Shown: positions 7,744 to 16,587 of the stretch, piece by piece
How the letters are laid out: each line of letters opens with the position of its first letter
Numbering within the stretch: the first letter of the stretch is position 1
Source of the DNA: Bacteroidota bacterium
GTDB taxonomy: Bacteria; Bacteroidota; Bacteroidia; Bacteroidales; NBLH01
Assembly (NCBI GenBank): GCA_025361565.1
Contig: JANYKN010000032.1
Span: forward strand, 100,855-164,854
Direction: 5' to 3'
DNA length: 64,000 nt
Made by a program: the position numbers and the translations under genes
Notes under the pieces: generated by a model
Database searches by the model: none
What the model was told of the DNA's origin: nothing
What the model saw: the letters and a program-made list of their open reading frames with translations, nothing else

Positions 7744-8412
7744 ATGGAATCCAATTTATCAATCTGCTCCTTGTTTAAAGGACTAAATCCCCAAGATTTA
7801 GATAACATATTTATGGATATCCCCTATAATGAAAAAAAATACAATAAAGATGAAATAGTTGCCCATGCCGAAACTGAAGTAAAAAATTTACAAATTCTGA
7901 TTGAAGGAACTGTTAGGGGCGAAATGATGGATTTTTCTGGGAAAACGGTAAAAATTGAAGATATTGAAAGTCCAAATTTACTTGCTCCTGCTTTTTTGTT
8001 TGGAAAAAACAACAAATTCCCTGTAACAATTATTGCCAACAGTAAGTCGAAGATTTTAAATATTCAAAAGCACGATTTTATAACCATGTTACAGAAAAGC
8101 GAAACTGTATTGAATAATTTCCTCGATAATATTTCAAGCAGGGCACAATTCTTATCCAATAAACTCCGATTCCTTGCTTTTCAAACCATTAAAGGTAAAA
8201 TTGCACATTATATTCTTGAAATTTCGAATAAAACTGGCATGAATGAAATTATACTTCCAAAATCGCAAAATCAGTTGGCAGAAATGTTTGGAGTAACGCG
8301 CCCTTCACTTGGACGCGCGGTTCGTGAGTTAGACAATGATGGTTTTATCAAGGCAAATGGTAAAAATATTGTTATTCTTGACAAAGTGCGATTGAGTAAA
8401 TTGCTGAAATAA
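7744..8412 (+). CDS. Crp/Fnr-family transcriptional regulator
   Basis: The 222-residue protein has a cyclic-nucleotide-binding-type beta barrel (about residues 10-125) and a C-terminal helix-turn-helix (SQNQLAEMFGVTRPSLGRAVREL, about 178-200). There is no N-terminal cysteine cluster of the Fnr type; the only cysteine near the start is the single one in SICSLF. Direct oxygen sensing by an Fe-S cluster is therefore unlikely, and a heme, NO or metabolite signal is possible. It is divergent from the ferredoxin gene and shares an operator with it, suggesting that it controls both genes. The architecture resembles the DNR/HcpR regulators of nitrosative stress, but that is inference. Confidence 0.88.
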   Translation: MESNLSICSLFKGLNPQDLDNIFMDIPYNEKKYNKDEIVAHAETEVKNLQILIEGTVRGEMMDFSGKTVKIEDIESPNLLAPAFLFGKNNKFPVTIIANSKSKILNIQKHDFITMLQKSETVLNNFLDNISSRAQFLSNKLRFLAFQTIKGKIAHYILEISNKTGMNEIILPKSQNQLAEMFGVTRPSLGRAVRELDNDGFIKANGKNIVILDKVRLSKLLK

Positions 8413-8542
8413 AAAATACTTTTACTATAATTTGAAATTTTATTATCAAAGTTTTGATTATGGTTAAAAATTAAATTTATTTCTTTGCAATTACAAATTT
8501 CGAGAAAAATTAAGCGATTGCATTTAATTAAAAATAATTATA

Positions 8543-10582
8543 ATGAACGAAAGTATTGCAAAAAAAGCAGCTGACAATATCCGTATTCTTTCAGCTTCAA
8601 TGGTTGAAAAAGCAAAATCAGGACATCCTGGGGGCTCCATGGGCGGTGCCGATTTTATCAATATCCTTTTCAACGAATTTTTGAACTTTAATCCGGATCA
8701 AGCGGATTGGGTGCTTCGCGACAGGTTTTTTCTTGACCCAGGACATATGTCGCCTATGCTTTATTCGGTTTTGACTTTAAATGGTTTTTTTTCGCTAGAA
8801 GAATTAAAACAGTTCAGGCAATGGGGTAGCCCAACAGCCGGCCACCCGGAATTGGACGTAAAACGTGGAATTGAAAACACCTCCGGCCCATTGGGACAAG
8901 GCCATGCCTTTGGAATTGGTGCTGCCATTGCCGAGCGTTTTCTAGCTCACAAGTTTGGTGAATTGATAAGCCATAAAACCTATGTTTATATTTCGGATGG
9001 TGGAATCCAGGAAGAAATTTCACAAGGTGGTGGACGAATAGCAGGCTTTTTAGGCTTGAACAACCTCATCATGTTCTATGATGCAAACGACATACAACTT
9101 TCAACAAAAGTAGAAGAAGTAACATCGGAAGATACTGCAAAAAAATATGAAGCATGGGGATGGCGCGTAGTTACCATCAATGGAAACAATGCAGATGAAA
9201 TCCGTGTTGCTCTTAAAAATGCCCAATCTGAAAAAGAAAAACCAACTTTGATAATCGGCAAAACCATTATGGGCAAAGGTGCTGTTGATATATCAGGCAA
9301 TTCATTTGAAAATAAAGTTTCTACCCATGGTCAACCATTGAGTGCTGCAGGTGCTTCTATTGATAAAACCGTTGAAAACCTTGGTGGAAATGCTCAAAAT
9401 CCATTTCAAATTTTCCCTGAAGTAGCTGAATATTACAAACAGGCGCAAAACAAAAAGCGTGAATATGTAAAAACGCTAAATCAGAAATTTGATGCATGGA
9501 AAGCTCAGAATCCAGAACTTGCAGCTAAATTTCAAAACTTCATGGACAGGAAACTTCCAAATTTGGATTTTAGTTCCATAAAACAAGATGAGAACACAGC
9601 AACCAGAGGCGCTTCGGGAAATGTATTGGCTTACTTGGCCGAACATGTTGAAAATATGGTGGTTGCTTCGGCCGATTTATCCGAAAGCGACAAAACCATT
9701 TCATTCCTTAAAAAAACAAAAGCTTTTGTTAAAGGCGATTTTTCAGGCTCATTTTTACAGGCTGGCGTTTCGGAATTGACCATGGCGGCCATATGTAACG
9801 GAATGGCTTTGCATGGTGGCGTTATTCCCGTTTGTGCTACTTTCTTTGTGTTTTCGGATTATATGAAACCAGCATTGCGCTTATCTGCTTTGATGGAAAT
9901 CCCTGTTATTTATTTATGGACACACGATTCTTTCCGTGTGGGCGAGGATGGCCCAACGCATCAACCTGTTGAGCATGAAGCACAACTGAGGTTAATGGAA
10001 CAATTAAAAAACCACAACGGACATCAATCGGTATTGGTACTTCGCCCTGCTGGAGCAGCTGAAACAACAGTTGCATGGGAAATGGCTTTAAACAATGCAC
10101 ACTCTCCGTCTGCACTTATTTTGTCGCGCCAAAACATGAAGGAAGTTGAGCTTTGGGATTTCTTGTCCTATTACGACAGAGCAAAACAAGCCAAACAAGG
10201 TGCTTATATTGTCTGGGAATCAAATAGAGGCGAAAGTCCTGATTTGGTGCTTGTGGCAAATGGTTCAGAGGTTGCAACTTTATTTGAAGCTTCTGTATTA
10301 CTTCAAAAAACCAAATCATTAAAAATCAGAATAGTATCGGCAATTTCTACTGGTTTGTTTTTCACTCAGCCAAAGGAATATCAACAAAAAGTGATTCCTT
10401 TTAATGTTAAAACAATTGGATTGACAGCAGGTTTGCCAAGTACTTTAATGAATTTAGTTGGATCAAATGGTTCTGTTTTTGGGTTGGATCATTTTGGCTA
10501 TTCTGCACCGGCAGGTGTTTTGGATGACAAATTTGGATTTACCCCCGCAAAGGTTTGCGAATATATTTTGTCTTGTTTGTAG
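8543..10582 (+). CDS. tkt: transketolase
   Basis: A thiamine-diphosphate enzyme that moves two-carbon units between sugar phosphates in the non-oxidative pentose phosphate pathway. The 679 residues cover the pyrophosphate domain (about 1-330), with GHPGGSMGGAD, the GPLGQGHAFGIG loop and the cofactor motif SDG...FYDAND (GDG in most relatives). The pyrimidine domain follows (about 350-540, with THDSFRVGEDGPTHQPVEHE), then the C-terminal domain. It is a single full-length chain, not split into the N and C subunits found in some bacteria. It is followed by a strong terminator and stands close to zwf and pgl. Confidence 0.95.
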   Translation: MNESIAKKAADNIRILSASMVEKAKSGHPGGSMGGADFINILFNEFLNFNPDQADWVLRDRFFLDPGHMSPMLYSVLTLNGFFSLEELKQFRQWGSPTAGHPELDVKRGIENTSGPLGQGHAFGIGAAIAERFLAHKFGELISHKTYVYISDGGIQEEISQGGGRIAGFLGLNNLIMFYDANDIQLSTKVEEVTSEDTAKKYEAWGWRVVTINGNNADEIRVALKNAQSEKEKPTLIIGKTIMGKGAVDISGNSFENKVSTHGQPLSAAGASIDKTVENLGGNAQNPFQIFPEVAEYYKQAQNKKREYVKTLNQKFDAWKAQNPELAAKFQNFMDRKLPNLDFSSIKQDENTATRGASGNVLAYLAEHVENMVVASADLSESDKTISFLKKTKAFVKGDFSGSFLQAGVSELTMAAICNGMALHGGVIPVCATFFVFSDYMKPALRLSALMEIPVIYLWTHDSFRVGEDGPTHQPVEHEAQLRLMEQLKNHNGHQSVLVLRPAGAAETTVAWEMALNNAHSPSALILSRQNMKEVELWDFLSYYDRAKQAKQGAYIVWESNRGESPDLVLVANGSEVATLFEASVLLQKTKSLKIRIVSAISTGLFFTQPKEYQQKVIPFNVKTIGLTAGLPSTLMNLVGSNGSVFGLDHFGYSAPAGVLDDKFGFTPAKVCEYILSCL

Positions 10583-10606
10583 ACAAATTCCGAAATTAAC
10601 AACTTT

Positions 10607-10635
10607 AAAAAGGCATTTCAACTAATGCCTTTTTT
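10607..10635. terminator. rho-independent terminator after transketolase
   Basis: An 11-bp stem (AAAAAGGCATT, 10607-10617, with 10624-10634) and 6-nt loop are followed by T. The A-rich left arm lets it work for the convergent gene ending at 10659 as well. Confidence 0.8.
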
Positions 10636-10658
10636 GCTTTAATTCAAGGGAAACTTTT

Positions 10659-11897
10659 CTACAATTTCACGTCACACTCAGGCAACCAGCTTTTAATCAG
10701 CTCCTTCTTTTGAATAGACATTGAATTACCTCTGACATCAAAATTTTTCAACTGGCTTAAACGATTAATTTCATCAGGGAGATACGACAATTGATTTCTG
10801 GAAAGGTTCAAACTGGTTAAACTCATTAATCGGCCTATTTCACCTGGGATATCGGTTATTTTATTATCGCTCAAACAAAGTGATTGCAAACGGCTAAGTC
10901 TGCCAATTTCTATTGGTATCTCGTTTAATTGGTTACGTTGTATCGATAAATTTTTCAAATTTATTAAAAGTCCAATGTCTGGAGAAAGTTTCTCCATTTT
11001 GTTTCCATCCAAAATGAGCACCTTTAAGTCATATAATGATGCCAATCCATCAGGAAGCTTGAAAATCTGGTTATTGGTCAAATCAAGCTTTTCCAGCAAT
11101 TGAAGGTTTGCCACTTCGTTGGGTAATTTTGAAATATAGTTATCTCTGAATGAGACAAACTGTAAGTTTTTAAGTTCCCCAATCTCCTTGGGAATTACAA
11201 GTAACTTATTACCTGTTGCATCCATATGCCTAAGTTCTTTTAACCTGACAATTTCAGGAGGCAGCACTGTAATATTATTATAGCTAAATATTAAAATCTT
11301 AAGACTTGGATAATTAAAAATATCTTTTGGCAACTCTGTTAACTGACTTTTGCTAATATCCAAGGCTTCAATTTCGCCGGAAAGTGCCTGAGTGGTTTCA
11401 GCCAATTGATATTCCTTTCCTGTAGAATCGATAAGGTAATTAATTTTATTCATGCTCACTTTCGCAAATCCGGTAATGGGATCGAAATTGCTTGCGTGAT
11501 CATACTTGTAATCAATGATTAACCGTCCACTTTTGTCAATATAGCCATACTTTTCGTCTTTATAAGCCATGGCAATTTTATCATCATAAAAATAAAATGC
11601 ATCGATAATGGATTTGCTATATTTCAATTCCTTGTCATCCAACTTAATTTTTTGTTCCAATTCTCTTTGATGCTTCTTGAGGTTTTTTAAGCTGTTGGAT
11701 TTCCACAACTTAGCTTCATCTTTATTTGTTTGAGACGGGGCTACTTCATAGGCCTGATCGAAATTTTCAAGCGCTGAAATATAATTCTGATTACTGAAAA
11801 GTTGCTTACCTTGTTGCATCAATGAAAGGTAATCCTGCGCAATGGATTGCATTCCAACCAAACACAGGGATGAAAGGCAAAATAGGATTGTTTTCAT
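10659..11897 (-). CDS. secreted TPR/WG-repeat/leucine-rich-repeat protein
   Basis: A signal peptide (about 1-20) is followed by a TPR-like helical part (about 21-90) and one WG beta-repeat unit (EKYGYIDKSGRLIIDYKYD, near 115-133). About ten 23-residue leucine-rich repeats follow (roughly 170-400), with the bacterial consensus L-x2-L-x-L-x2-N-x-L-x2-L-P-x2-I. It ends without a T9SS or membrane-anchor domain. Such proteins are presumed protein-protein interaction modules at the cell envelope; the partner is unknown. A CAAATTTA sequence (11925-11932) is a good minus-strand -7 box 27 bp before the start. Confidence 0.8.
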   Translation of the reverse strand: MKTILFCLSSLCLVGMQSIAQDYLSLMQQGKQLFSNQNYISALENFDQAYEVAPSQTNKDEAKLWKSNSLKNLKKHQRELEQKIKLDDKELKYSKSIIDAFYFYDDKIAMAYKDEKYGYIDKSGRLIIDYKYDHASNFDPITGFAKVSMNKINYLIDSTGKEYQLAETTQALSGEIEALDISKSQLTELPKDIFNYPSLKILIFSYNNITVLPPEIVRLKELRHMDATGNKLLVIPKEIGELKNLQFVSFRDNYISKLPNEVANLQLLEKLDLTNNQIFKLPDGLASLYDLKVLILDGNKMEKLSPDIGLLINLKNLSIQRNQLNEIPIEIGRLSRLQSLCLSDNKITDIPGEIGRLMSLTSLNLSRNQLSYLPDEINRLSQLKNFDVRGNSMSIQKKELIKSWLPECDVKL

Positions 11898-12026
11898 GGT
11901 TTTTTATACTAGATTTAGTAAATGCAAATTTATGATGCTTGATGGATTAATCGTAAAAAAATGTGTCCGATGATGGTTTTTAGTTGATATATGGTTCGGA
12001 ATTGTTTGTGATTTTTATAATTCGTG

Positions 12027-12059
12027 AGACTTTCCAAGTTTTAAAAACTTGGAAAGTCT
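12027..12059. repeat. near-perfect 16-bp palindrome downstream of pgl
   Basis: Arms 12027-12042 and 12044-12059 (AGACTTTCCAAGTTTT and its complement) flank a single A. It lies 30 bp beyond the pgl stop and could act as a terminator. Its length and symmetry also fit a dispersed palindromic repeat. Confidence 0.55.
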
Positions 12060-12088
12060 ACATTAACACTTTCACCAACTTAAAAAAT

Positions 12089-12829
12089 TCACGACACACT
12101 ACTGTCCAATTCCTCAGCTGCCAAATCATCCAAAAACCAAATCACTTCGCCACCAATAGGTTGAACCATCGAAGCAGGAAGTTCTTCTCTTTCTATTTTT
12201 CTTTCAATAATAGATGAAACCATTTCTGCTTTGGATTTTCCGGTAACTAAAAATGCAACCGCAGAAGCATGGTTGATTAATTTGAATGTTGCGGTTATTC
12301 TTTTTTGATGACTATAAGGGTTTTCTCCAACTTCAAAAAGTTTATTACTTTTAAAAAGATTTTGATTGCCTGGAAATATTGATGCTGTATGTCCATCATC
12401 GCCCAACCCCAGCATAATTAGGTCAAATTGCGGAATTCCTTCAATTGATCGAACATGCTGTTTAACTATTTCAGAGTAGCGATCCGATTCATTGGAAGGC
12501 TCATTTTCGCCCATTATCCTGAATATGTTTTTTCTGGGAATCGGAACGAGTTCCAGCAAACTTTCATTTGCCATCCTAAAATTACTTTCTTCATTTTCAG
12601 GCTCAACACATCGTTCATCGCCCCAAAAAATGAGAATTTTTCCCCATGGGATGCTATCTGTAAAATTGGCAGCCAAATATCTAAAAACGGCTTTTGGAGT
12701 GGATCCTCCTGATAAAACCAAAGAAAAGTATGAATCTGAATTTTTTCCTTTAATACTTTCAATCAATTGTTCCGCAAACCCAAGCGATAAATCATCGATG
12801 CTTTTAAATATCTTAATGACATGATCCAT
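12089..12829 (-). CDS. pgl: 6-phosphogluconolactonase
   Basis: Hydrolyses 6-phosphogluconolactone in the oxidative pentose phosphate pathway. The SGGSTPKAVFRYL phosphate-binding motif lies near residue 40, with FWGDERCVEPENEESN near 70 and GLGDDGHTASIFPG near 143; all are family hallmarks of the NagB-like fold. I start at the ATG at 12829 (MDHVIKIF), since the 13 residues upstream look unlike the family N terminus and an in-frame ATG at 12868 gives only that extension. It lies 123 bp downstream of zwf on the same strand, so the two consecutive steps are probably one operon. Confidence 0.93.
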   Translation of the reverse strand: MDHVIKIFKSIDDLSLGFAEQLIESIKGKNSDSYFSLVLSGGSTPKAVFRYLAANFTDSIPWGKILIFWGDERCVEPENEESNFRMANESLLELVPIPRKNIFRIMGENEPSNESDRYSEIVKQHVRSIEGIPQFDLIMLGLGDDGHTASIFPGNQNLFKSNKLFEVGENPYSHQKRITATFKLINHASAVAFLVTGKSKAEMVSSIIERKIEREELPASMVQPIGGEVIWFLDDLAAEELDSSVS

Positions 12830-12952
12830 AAATAATAAATAAGTTAATTGGGAAATAATGTTTGTCATTGAATAAATATCATTTTACGATAAATCCATTC
12901 TTTTAGTTTACCTGTTTAAGCAGTTTTGAGAAATTTCTAATTTCTTAAAAAA

Positions 12953-14470
12953 TTAAAGTTCGCAGTAAATCCCATCATCCGACAAATTTTTACACGGATA
13001 CCGCCATGTCAATTCTTTATCTTCAATCAGGTCGTCCGCTTTGTCAGGCCCCCAGGTTCCGGCAGGATATCCATAAAGTGGAATATCCTTGTCATTTTTC
13101 CAGCTTTCAATTACTGGAGAAAGGAATTTCCATGCCTCGATAACTTCTTCTGAACGGGCGAATAAAGTGGAATCGCCTTTCATTGAATCGTATATAAGCC
13201 GCTCATATGCCGATGGAATTCTTTGATGTGCAAGCTCCGAATAATGAAAATCCATATTCACAGTCTGTACTTCAAAACCTGTTCCCGGTATTTTCATTCC
13301 AAATTTCAACAAAATACCTTCGTCAGGCTGAATCCTGATTACCAATTGATTGTTGCTATTATTAAATCCTTTTGCAAAAAGAAAATGAGGCGTAGCTTTA
13401 AAGTGTATTACCACCTCGGTAACCCTTGTTGGTAATCGTTTTCCAGTACGGATATAAAAAGGAACTCCTCCCCACCTCCAATTATCAATATAGAATTTAA
13501 TGGCAGCATAAGTTTCGGAAATAGAATTGGGATTCACCCCTTCTTCTTCTCGATAGCCAATAATCTTTTCCTTTTTAATGGTCGATTCCAGATATTGACC
13601 CCGAATGGTATTGGTTTTCACATCTTCGGCACGAATTGGGCGTAAAGATTGAAACACTTTTAATATTTCGTTCCGAATGGCCATCGGTTCAAGCGATGAA
13701 GGCGATTCCATTGCAGTTATGGCAGCTACCTGCAATAAATGGTTCTGAATCATATCGCGCAAAGCACCAGAAGTATCATAATATCCGCCCCTCTTTTCTA
13801 CACCAATACTTTCAGCAGAAGTAATTTCAACATGATGAACATAATTGCGGTTCCATAATGGTTCAAAAATCCCATTCGAAAAACGGGTCACCAATAGGTT
13901 TTGAACAGTTTCTTTTCCCAAATAATGATCAATTCTAAATATTTGATCCTCACTCCAATGTTTCAACAACAGGGTTTTAAGCGTTGTTGCCGATTCCAAA
14001 TCATAACCAAATGGTTTTTCAATAATCAAACGTTTCCATCCTTTGTCCTGATTATTTAATCCTATATCGGCCAAATGTTCAGGAATAATTCCATACAAAC
14101 TTGGCGGTGTTGATAAATAGAAAATGGTATTTTCGCCGATGTTCTCCTTTTCCCTTAATTTTATCAGCCGCTGATTAAGCGATTGATAAGTCAAGGCATC
14201 GTCGAACTTTATGGATGTGTAATAAATTTTTTGGACGAACTCCTCGATCTTGATTGTATTATCAATTTCTTTAAATTCTTCGATTGCTGATTTCATTGAA
14301 CTCCTGAACTCATTATCAGAAAATTGTGACCGTGAAACGCCCATGATTGCAAACCTTTCCGGAAGCAAGTTCTGAACAAAAAGTGAATACAAGGCAGGAA
14401 CCAGCTTTCTTTTTGTCAGATCGCCAGAAGCTCCAAAAATTACATATATATGATTGTCAGCATTTTTCAT
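12953..14470 (-). CDS. zwf: glucose-6-phosphate 1-dehydrogenase
   Basis: Oxidises glucose 6-phosphate to the lactone, making NADPH. The 505-residue chain has the dinucleotide motif GASGDLTKRKLVPALY at 14-29, the catalytic IDHYLGKETVQNL segment (signature DHYLGKE) and the IEKPFGYDL substrate loop. It is followed by pgl, but the 6-phosphogluconate dehydrogenase gene that often completes this set is not in the window. The 274-bp upstream gap contains an 8-bp inverted repeat (14521-14528/14546-14553). Confidence 0.95.
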   Translation of the reverse strand: MKNADNHIYVIFGASGDLTKRKLVPALYSLFVQNLLPERFAIMGVSRSQFSDNEFRSSMKSAIEEFKEIDNTIKIEEFVQKIYYTSIKFDDALTYQSLNQRLIKLREKENIGENTIFYLSTPPSLYGIIPEHLADIGLNNQDKGWKRLIIEKPFGYDLESATTLKTLLLKHWSEDQIFRIDHYLGKETVQNLLVTRFSNGIFEPLWNRNYVHHVEITSAESIGVEKRGGYYDTSGALRDMIQNHLLQVAAITAMESPSSLEPMAIRNEILKVFQSLRPIRAEDVKTNTIRGQYLESTIKKEKIIGYREEEGVNPNSISETYAAIKFYIDNWRWGGVPFYIRTGKRLPTRVTEVVIHFKATPHFLFAKGFNNSNNQLVIRIQPDEGILLKFGMKIPGTGFEVQTVNMDFHYSELAHQRIPSAYERLIYDSMKGDSTLFARSEEVIEAWKFLSPVIESWKNDKDIPLYGYPAGTWGPDKADDLIEDKELTWRYPCKNLSDDGIYCEL

Positions 14471-14520
14471 CGTTATAGCTTAATTTGAATTTAGTACTTA
14501 TAATTTTAGTCAATTAATAA

Positions 14521-14553
14521 TTGCCCATTATTATGATTTTTTAATATGGGCAA
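14521..14553. promoter_or_regulatory. inverted repeat upstream of zwf
   Basis: TTGCCCAT at 14521-14528 and ATGGGCAA at 14546-14553 are separated by 17 AT-rich bases, 50 bp before the zwf start. It may be an operator or a leader hairpin. No known motif is recognised. Confidence 0.3.
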
Positions 14554-14744
14554 GCAAATTAATTTGTCTTTTGATTTATAAAGATCTCTAAATTTAAAAA
14601 ATTATTTAATCTTTAATGTTATCTAAAGTTTATAAAGTTTGTAAAGCTTGAACTTTACACAGAATTAAAGTAGCAAGTAATTTAATATGTTTATAAACAT
14701 AAAAATTTTAAATTACTTTCTATACATTTGCAAAAACCGAAAAT

Positions 14745-15467
14745 ATGATAGTTGATTTATTTATTCCCTGTTTTATTGACCAATTTTATCCTCAAACAGG
14801 GCACAATGTTGTGAAGATATTAAAAAAAGTTGGTGTTGAAATCAATTACAATCCAAAACAAACCTGCTGTGGGCAACCAAGTTTCAATAGTGGATATTGG
14901 AAAGAAACTTTGCCTATTACAAAAAAGTTCATGAAGGATTTTCCTAATGATCGTTTGATTGTTAGCCCTTCGGCATCATGTACAGGGTTTTTGAAAAATT
15001 ATTTACCTGAATTATCTAAAGAAGAATCTTATTTAAAAGAACATGCAAGACTTAAACGGAATTTAACTGAATTGACCGATTTTTTAGTTAATCATCTTAA
15101 GGTTGAAGATCTTGGTGCTGAGTTCCATGCCAAAGTCACTTATCACGATGCCTGTACAGCTTTGCGGGAATATGGTATTAAAACTGAACCACGCAAGCTG
15201 CTTGCAAAAGTGAAAGGTCTCGAATTGGTTGAAATGAGCGAATCAGATGTTTGTTGCGGTTTTGGAGGGACTTTTTCGGTAAAAATGGAACCAATATCAA
15301 TTGCCATGGTCGAACAAAAAGTTCAGCATGCACTAGATTCTGGAGCAGAATACATCGTTTCAACCGAAGCTTCGTGCTTATTAAATATTGATGGTTACAT
15401 TAAAAGAAATAACTTACCTATAAAATCAATTCATATAGCAGATATTCTGGCTTCGGGTATAAATTAA
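14745..15467 (+). CDS. lutA: LutA/YkgE-like CCG-domain Fe-S oxidoreductase subunit
   Basis: The 240-residue protein has two CCG domains, the cluster-binding modules of heterodisulfide reductase B and LutA. The first has TCCGQPSFNSGYW (about 43-55) with SASCTGF near 80; the second has VCCGFGGTFSVKM (about 168-180) with EASCLLN near 207. LutA works with LutB and LutC in L-lactate oxidation. Neither partner is visible here, so the gene is an orphan in this window and the electron partner is unknown. A TACATTTG -7 box is at 14723-14730, and an imperfect palindrome (14641-14658, GTAAAG/CTTTAC) lies upstream. Confidence 0.8.
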   Translation: MIVDLFIPCFIDQFYPQTGHNVVKILKKVGVEINYNPKQTCCGQPSFNSGYWKETLPITKKFMKDFPNDRLIVSPSASCTGFLKNYLPELSKEESYLKEHARLKRNLTELTDFLVNHLKVEDLGAEFHAKVTYHDACTALREYGIKTEPRKLLAKVKGLELVEMSESDVCCGFGGTFSVKMEPISIAMVEQKVQHALDSGAEYIVSTEASCLLNIDGYIKRNNLPIKSIHIADILASGIN

Positions 15468-15484
15468 ATATTTAACGGATGGTT

Positions 15485-15862
15485 TTATCCTTTTTCTTCC
15501 CAAAGTTTTTTGGTAAGTCCGATAATATAGTCGAGATCTTTTTGATTGAATCCTAGTTTTTGAGAAATAGATAAACAAAGTTCATATTCCTTTTCATGAA
15601 CCTGCCCATCACTCATTGCAATATATACAATATCAGCTAATTGATCTTCCTTTTCTTCATTATTTAACGGAACAATAAACTTCAATTCATCCGCTTTTTC
15701 AATAATTGAAGCAACAGTATCTTTATTAAGTCCATAGTCCTCAGCTCGAACTGACAAGAACTCCTTTTCATGTTCATCCAACAATCCGTCGGAATATGCA
15801 ACGGCAACTAAATTTGCAAAATGCTCCTCTTTAACAGTTCTTCCCATAGTTCCTTGTCCCAT
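15485..15862 (-). CDS. TerB-like (tellurite-resistance family) helical protein
   Basis: 125 residues, all helical, with two acidic segments (VAYSDGLLDEHEKEFL and YIAMSDGQVHEKEYELCL) that repeat the TerB pattern A-x-S/A-D-G-x(3)-E-E-x(3)-L. TerB proteins bind Ca2+ at the membrane, but most single-domain relatives have no tested function and the name does not imply tellurite resistance. The start could be Met1 or Met6 (MGRTVKEE). It is the last gene of a three-gene minus-strand cluster. Confidence 0.75.
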   Translation of the reverse strand: MGQGTMGRTVKEEHFANLVAVAYSDGLLDEHEKEFLSVRAEDYGLNKDTVASIIEKADELKFIVPLNNEEKEDQLADIVYIAMSDGQVHEKEYELCLSISQKLGFNQKDLDYIIGLTKKLWEEKG

Positions 15863-15891
15863 TGTTTTGTATTATTAAAATTATAAAATAT

Positions 15892-16104
15892 TTAATTCGA
15901 CTGCAATACTCCTTCAGGTTCCGTTGATTTATTTTCAAATTTATTCTTTAAAATAATAATATAAGCAATTGCCTGAGTAAAAATCATTGAAACAAAAAAC
16001 AACCATTCAACACCGGGTTTATACTTTTTGCCAAAAGATTCGGACAAGATTGATGAAAAACTATACCATGAAATAAATACAATTACTATAATTATTTCTG
16101 TCAT
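15892..16104 (-). CDS. small two-helix membrane protein, unrecognised
   Basis: 70 residues with a hydrophobic segment at 1-18 and a second at about 33-52, joined by a Lys/Gly loop; the C-terminal tail is polar. Its start overlaps the stop of the upstream gene by 4 bp, which points to translational coupling. I do not recognise a family. It may be a membrane anchor or accessory subunit for its neighbours. Confidence 0.6.
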   Translation of the reverse strand: MTEIIIVIVFISWYSFSSILSESFGKKYKPGVEWLFFVSMIFTQAIAYIIILKNKFENKSTEPEGVLQSN

Positions 16105-16502
16105 TTAGAATCGGCCCTGCTAACATTTAAAAAATGAAACAAAAATCCTTTTTCTGCTTCAATGTCCAATACTTTTACATTAAAATGAACAAACTGTTTC
16201 TTGAAATTTTCGAGTGTGTATAAATCGTTAAATATTTTACTTCCAATCAAGTTTTCAACTGCCTTTTTAAAATCATCAAAATCTTCTAAAATAGTTTTTC
16301 CGAATATATCAAATCCATCATTGTGCATAACCAGCACCTTGTTTTTAAGTGCAACGTCTTTTTCGATAATAAAACGCATATCATATTTATCTTCAGCTTT
16401 TAGCTCAAAATCATAGATTTTATCTTTTTCGGTATAGTTTTCGACCAAATAATTAACAAAATTACTGATTCTTACTGGTTTATCATCAATAATTAATTTC
16501 AT
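16101..16502 (-). CDS. hypothetical protein, 133 residues
   Basis: A soluble alpha/beta protein with no signal peptide, no cysteine cluster and no recognised motif. It starts MKLIIDDKPVRISNF and alternates charged helices with short strands. It overlaps the small membrane protein gene, which argues that it is real and coupled to it. A good -7 box (CAAAAATA, 16530-16537, minus strand) lies 27 bp upstream. Function is unknown. Confidence 0.6.
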   Translation of the reverse strand: MKLIIDDKPVRISNFVNYLVENYTEKDKIYDFELKAEDKYDMRFIIEKDVALKNKVLVMHNDGFDIFGKTILEDFDDFKKAVENLIGSKIFNDLYTLENFKKQFVHFNVKVLDIEAEKGFLFHFLNVSRADSK

Positions 16503-16587
16503 AGCGGTTTATGGTATTGATTTTCAATTCAAAAATACACAAATCCTGACTTTTTGAAAAAAATAAATAACCTAAATTAAATTTCTT

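Noticed and set aside
8453..8487. Promoter boxes before transketolase
   Set aside because: TTTG and TTTCTTTG are 23 bp apart and the second lacks the conserved A, so the match is too weak to list.
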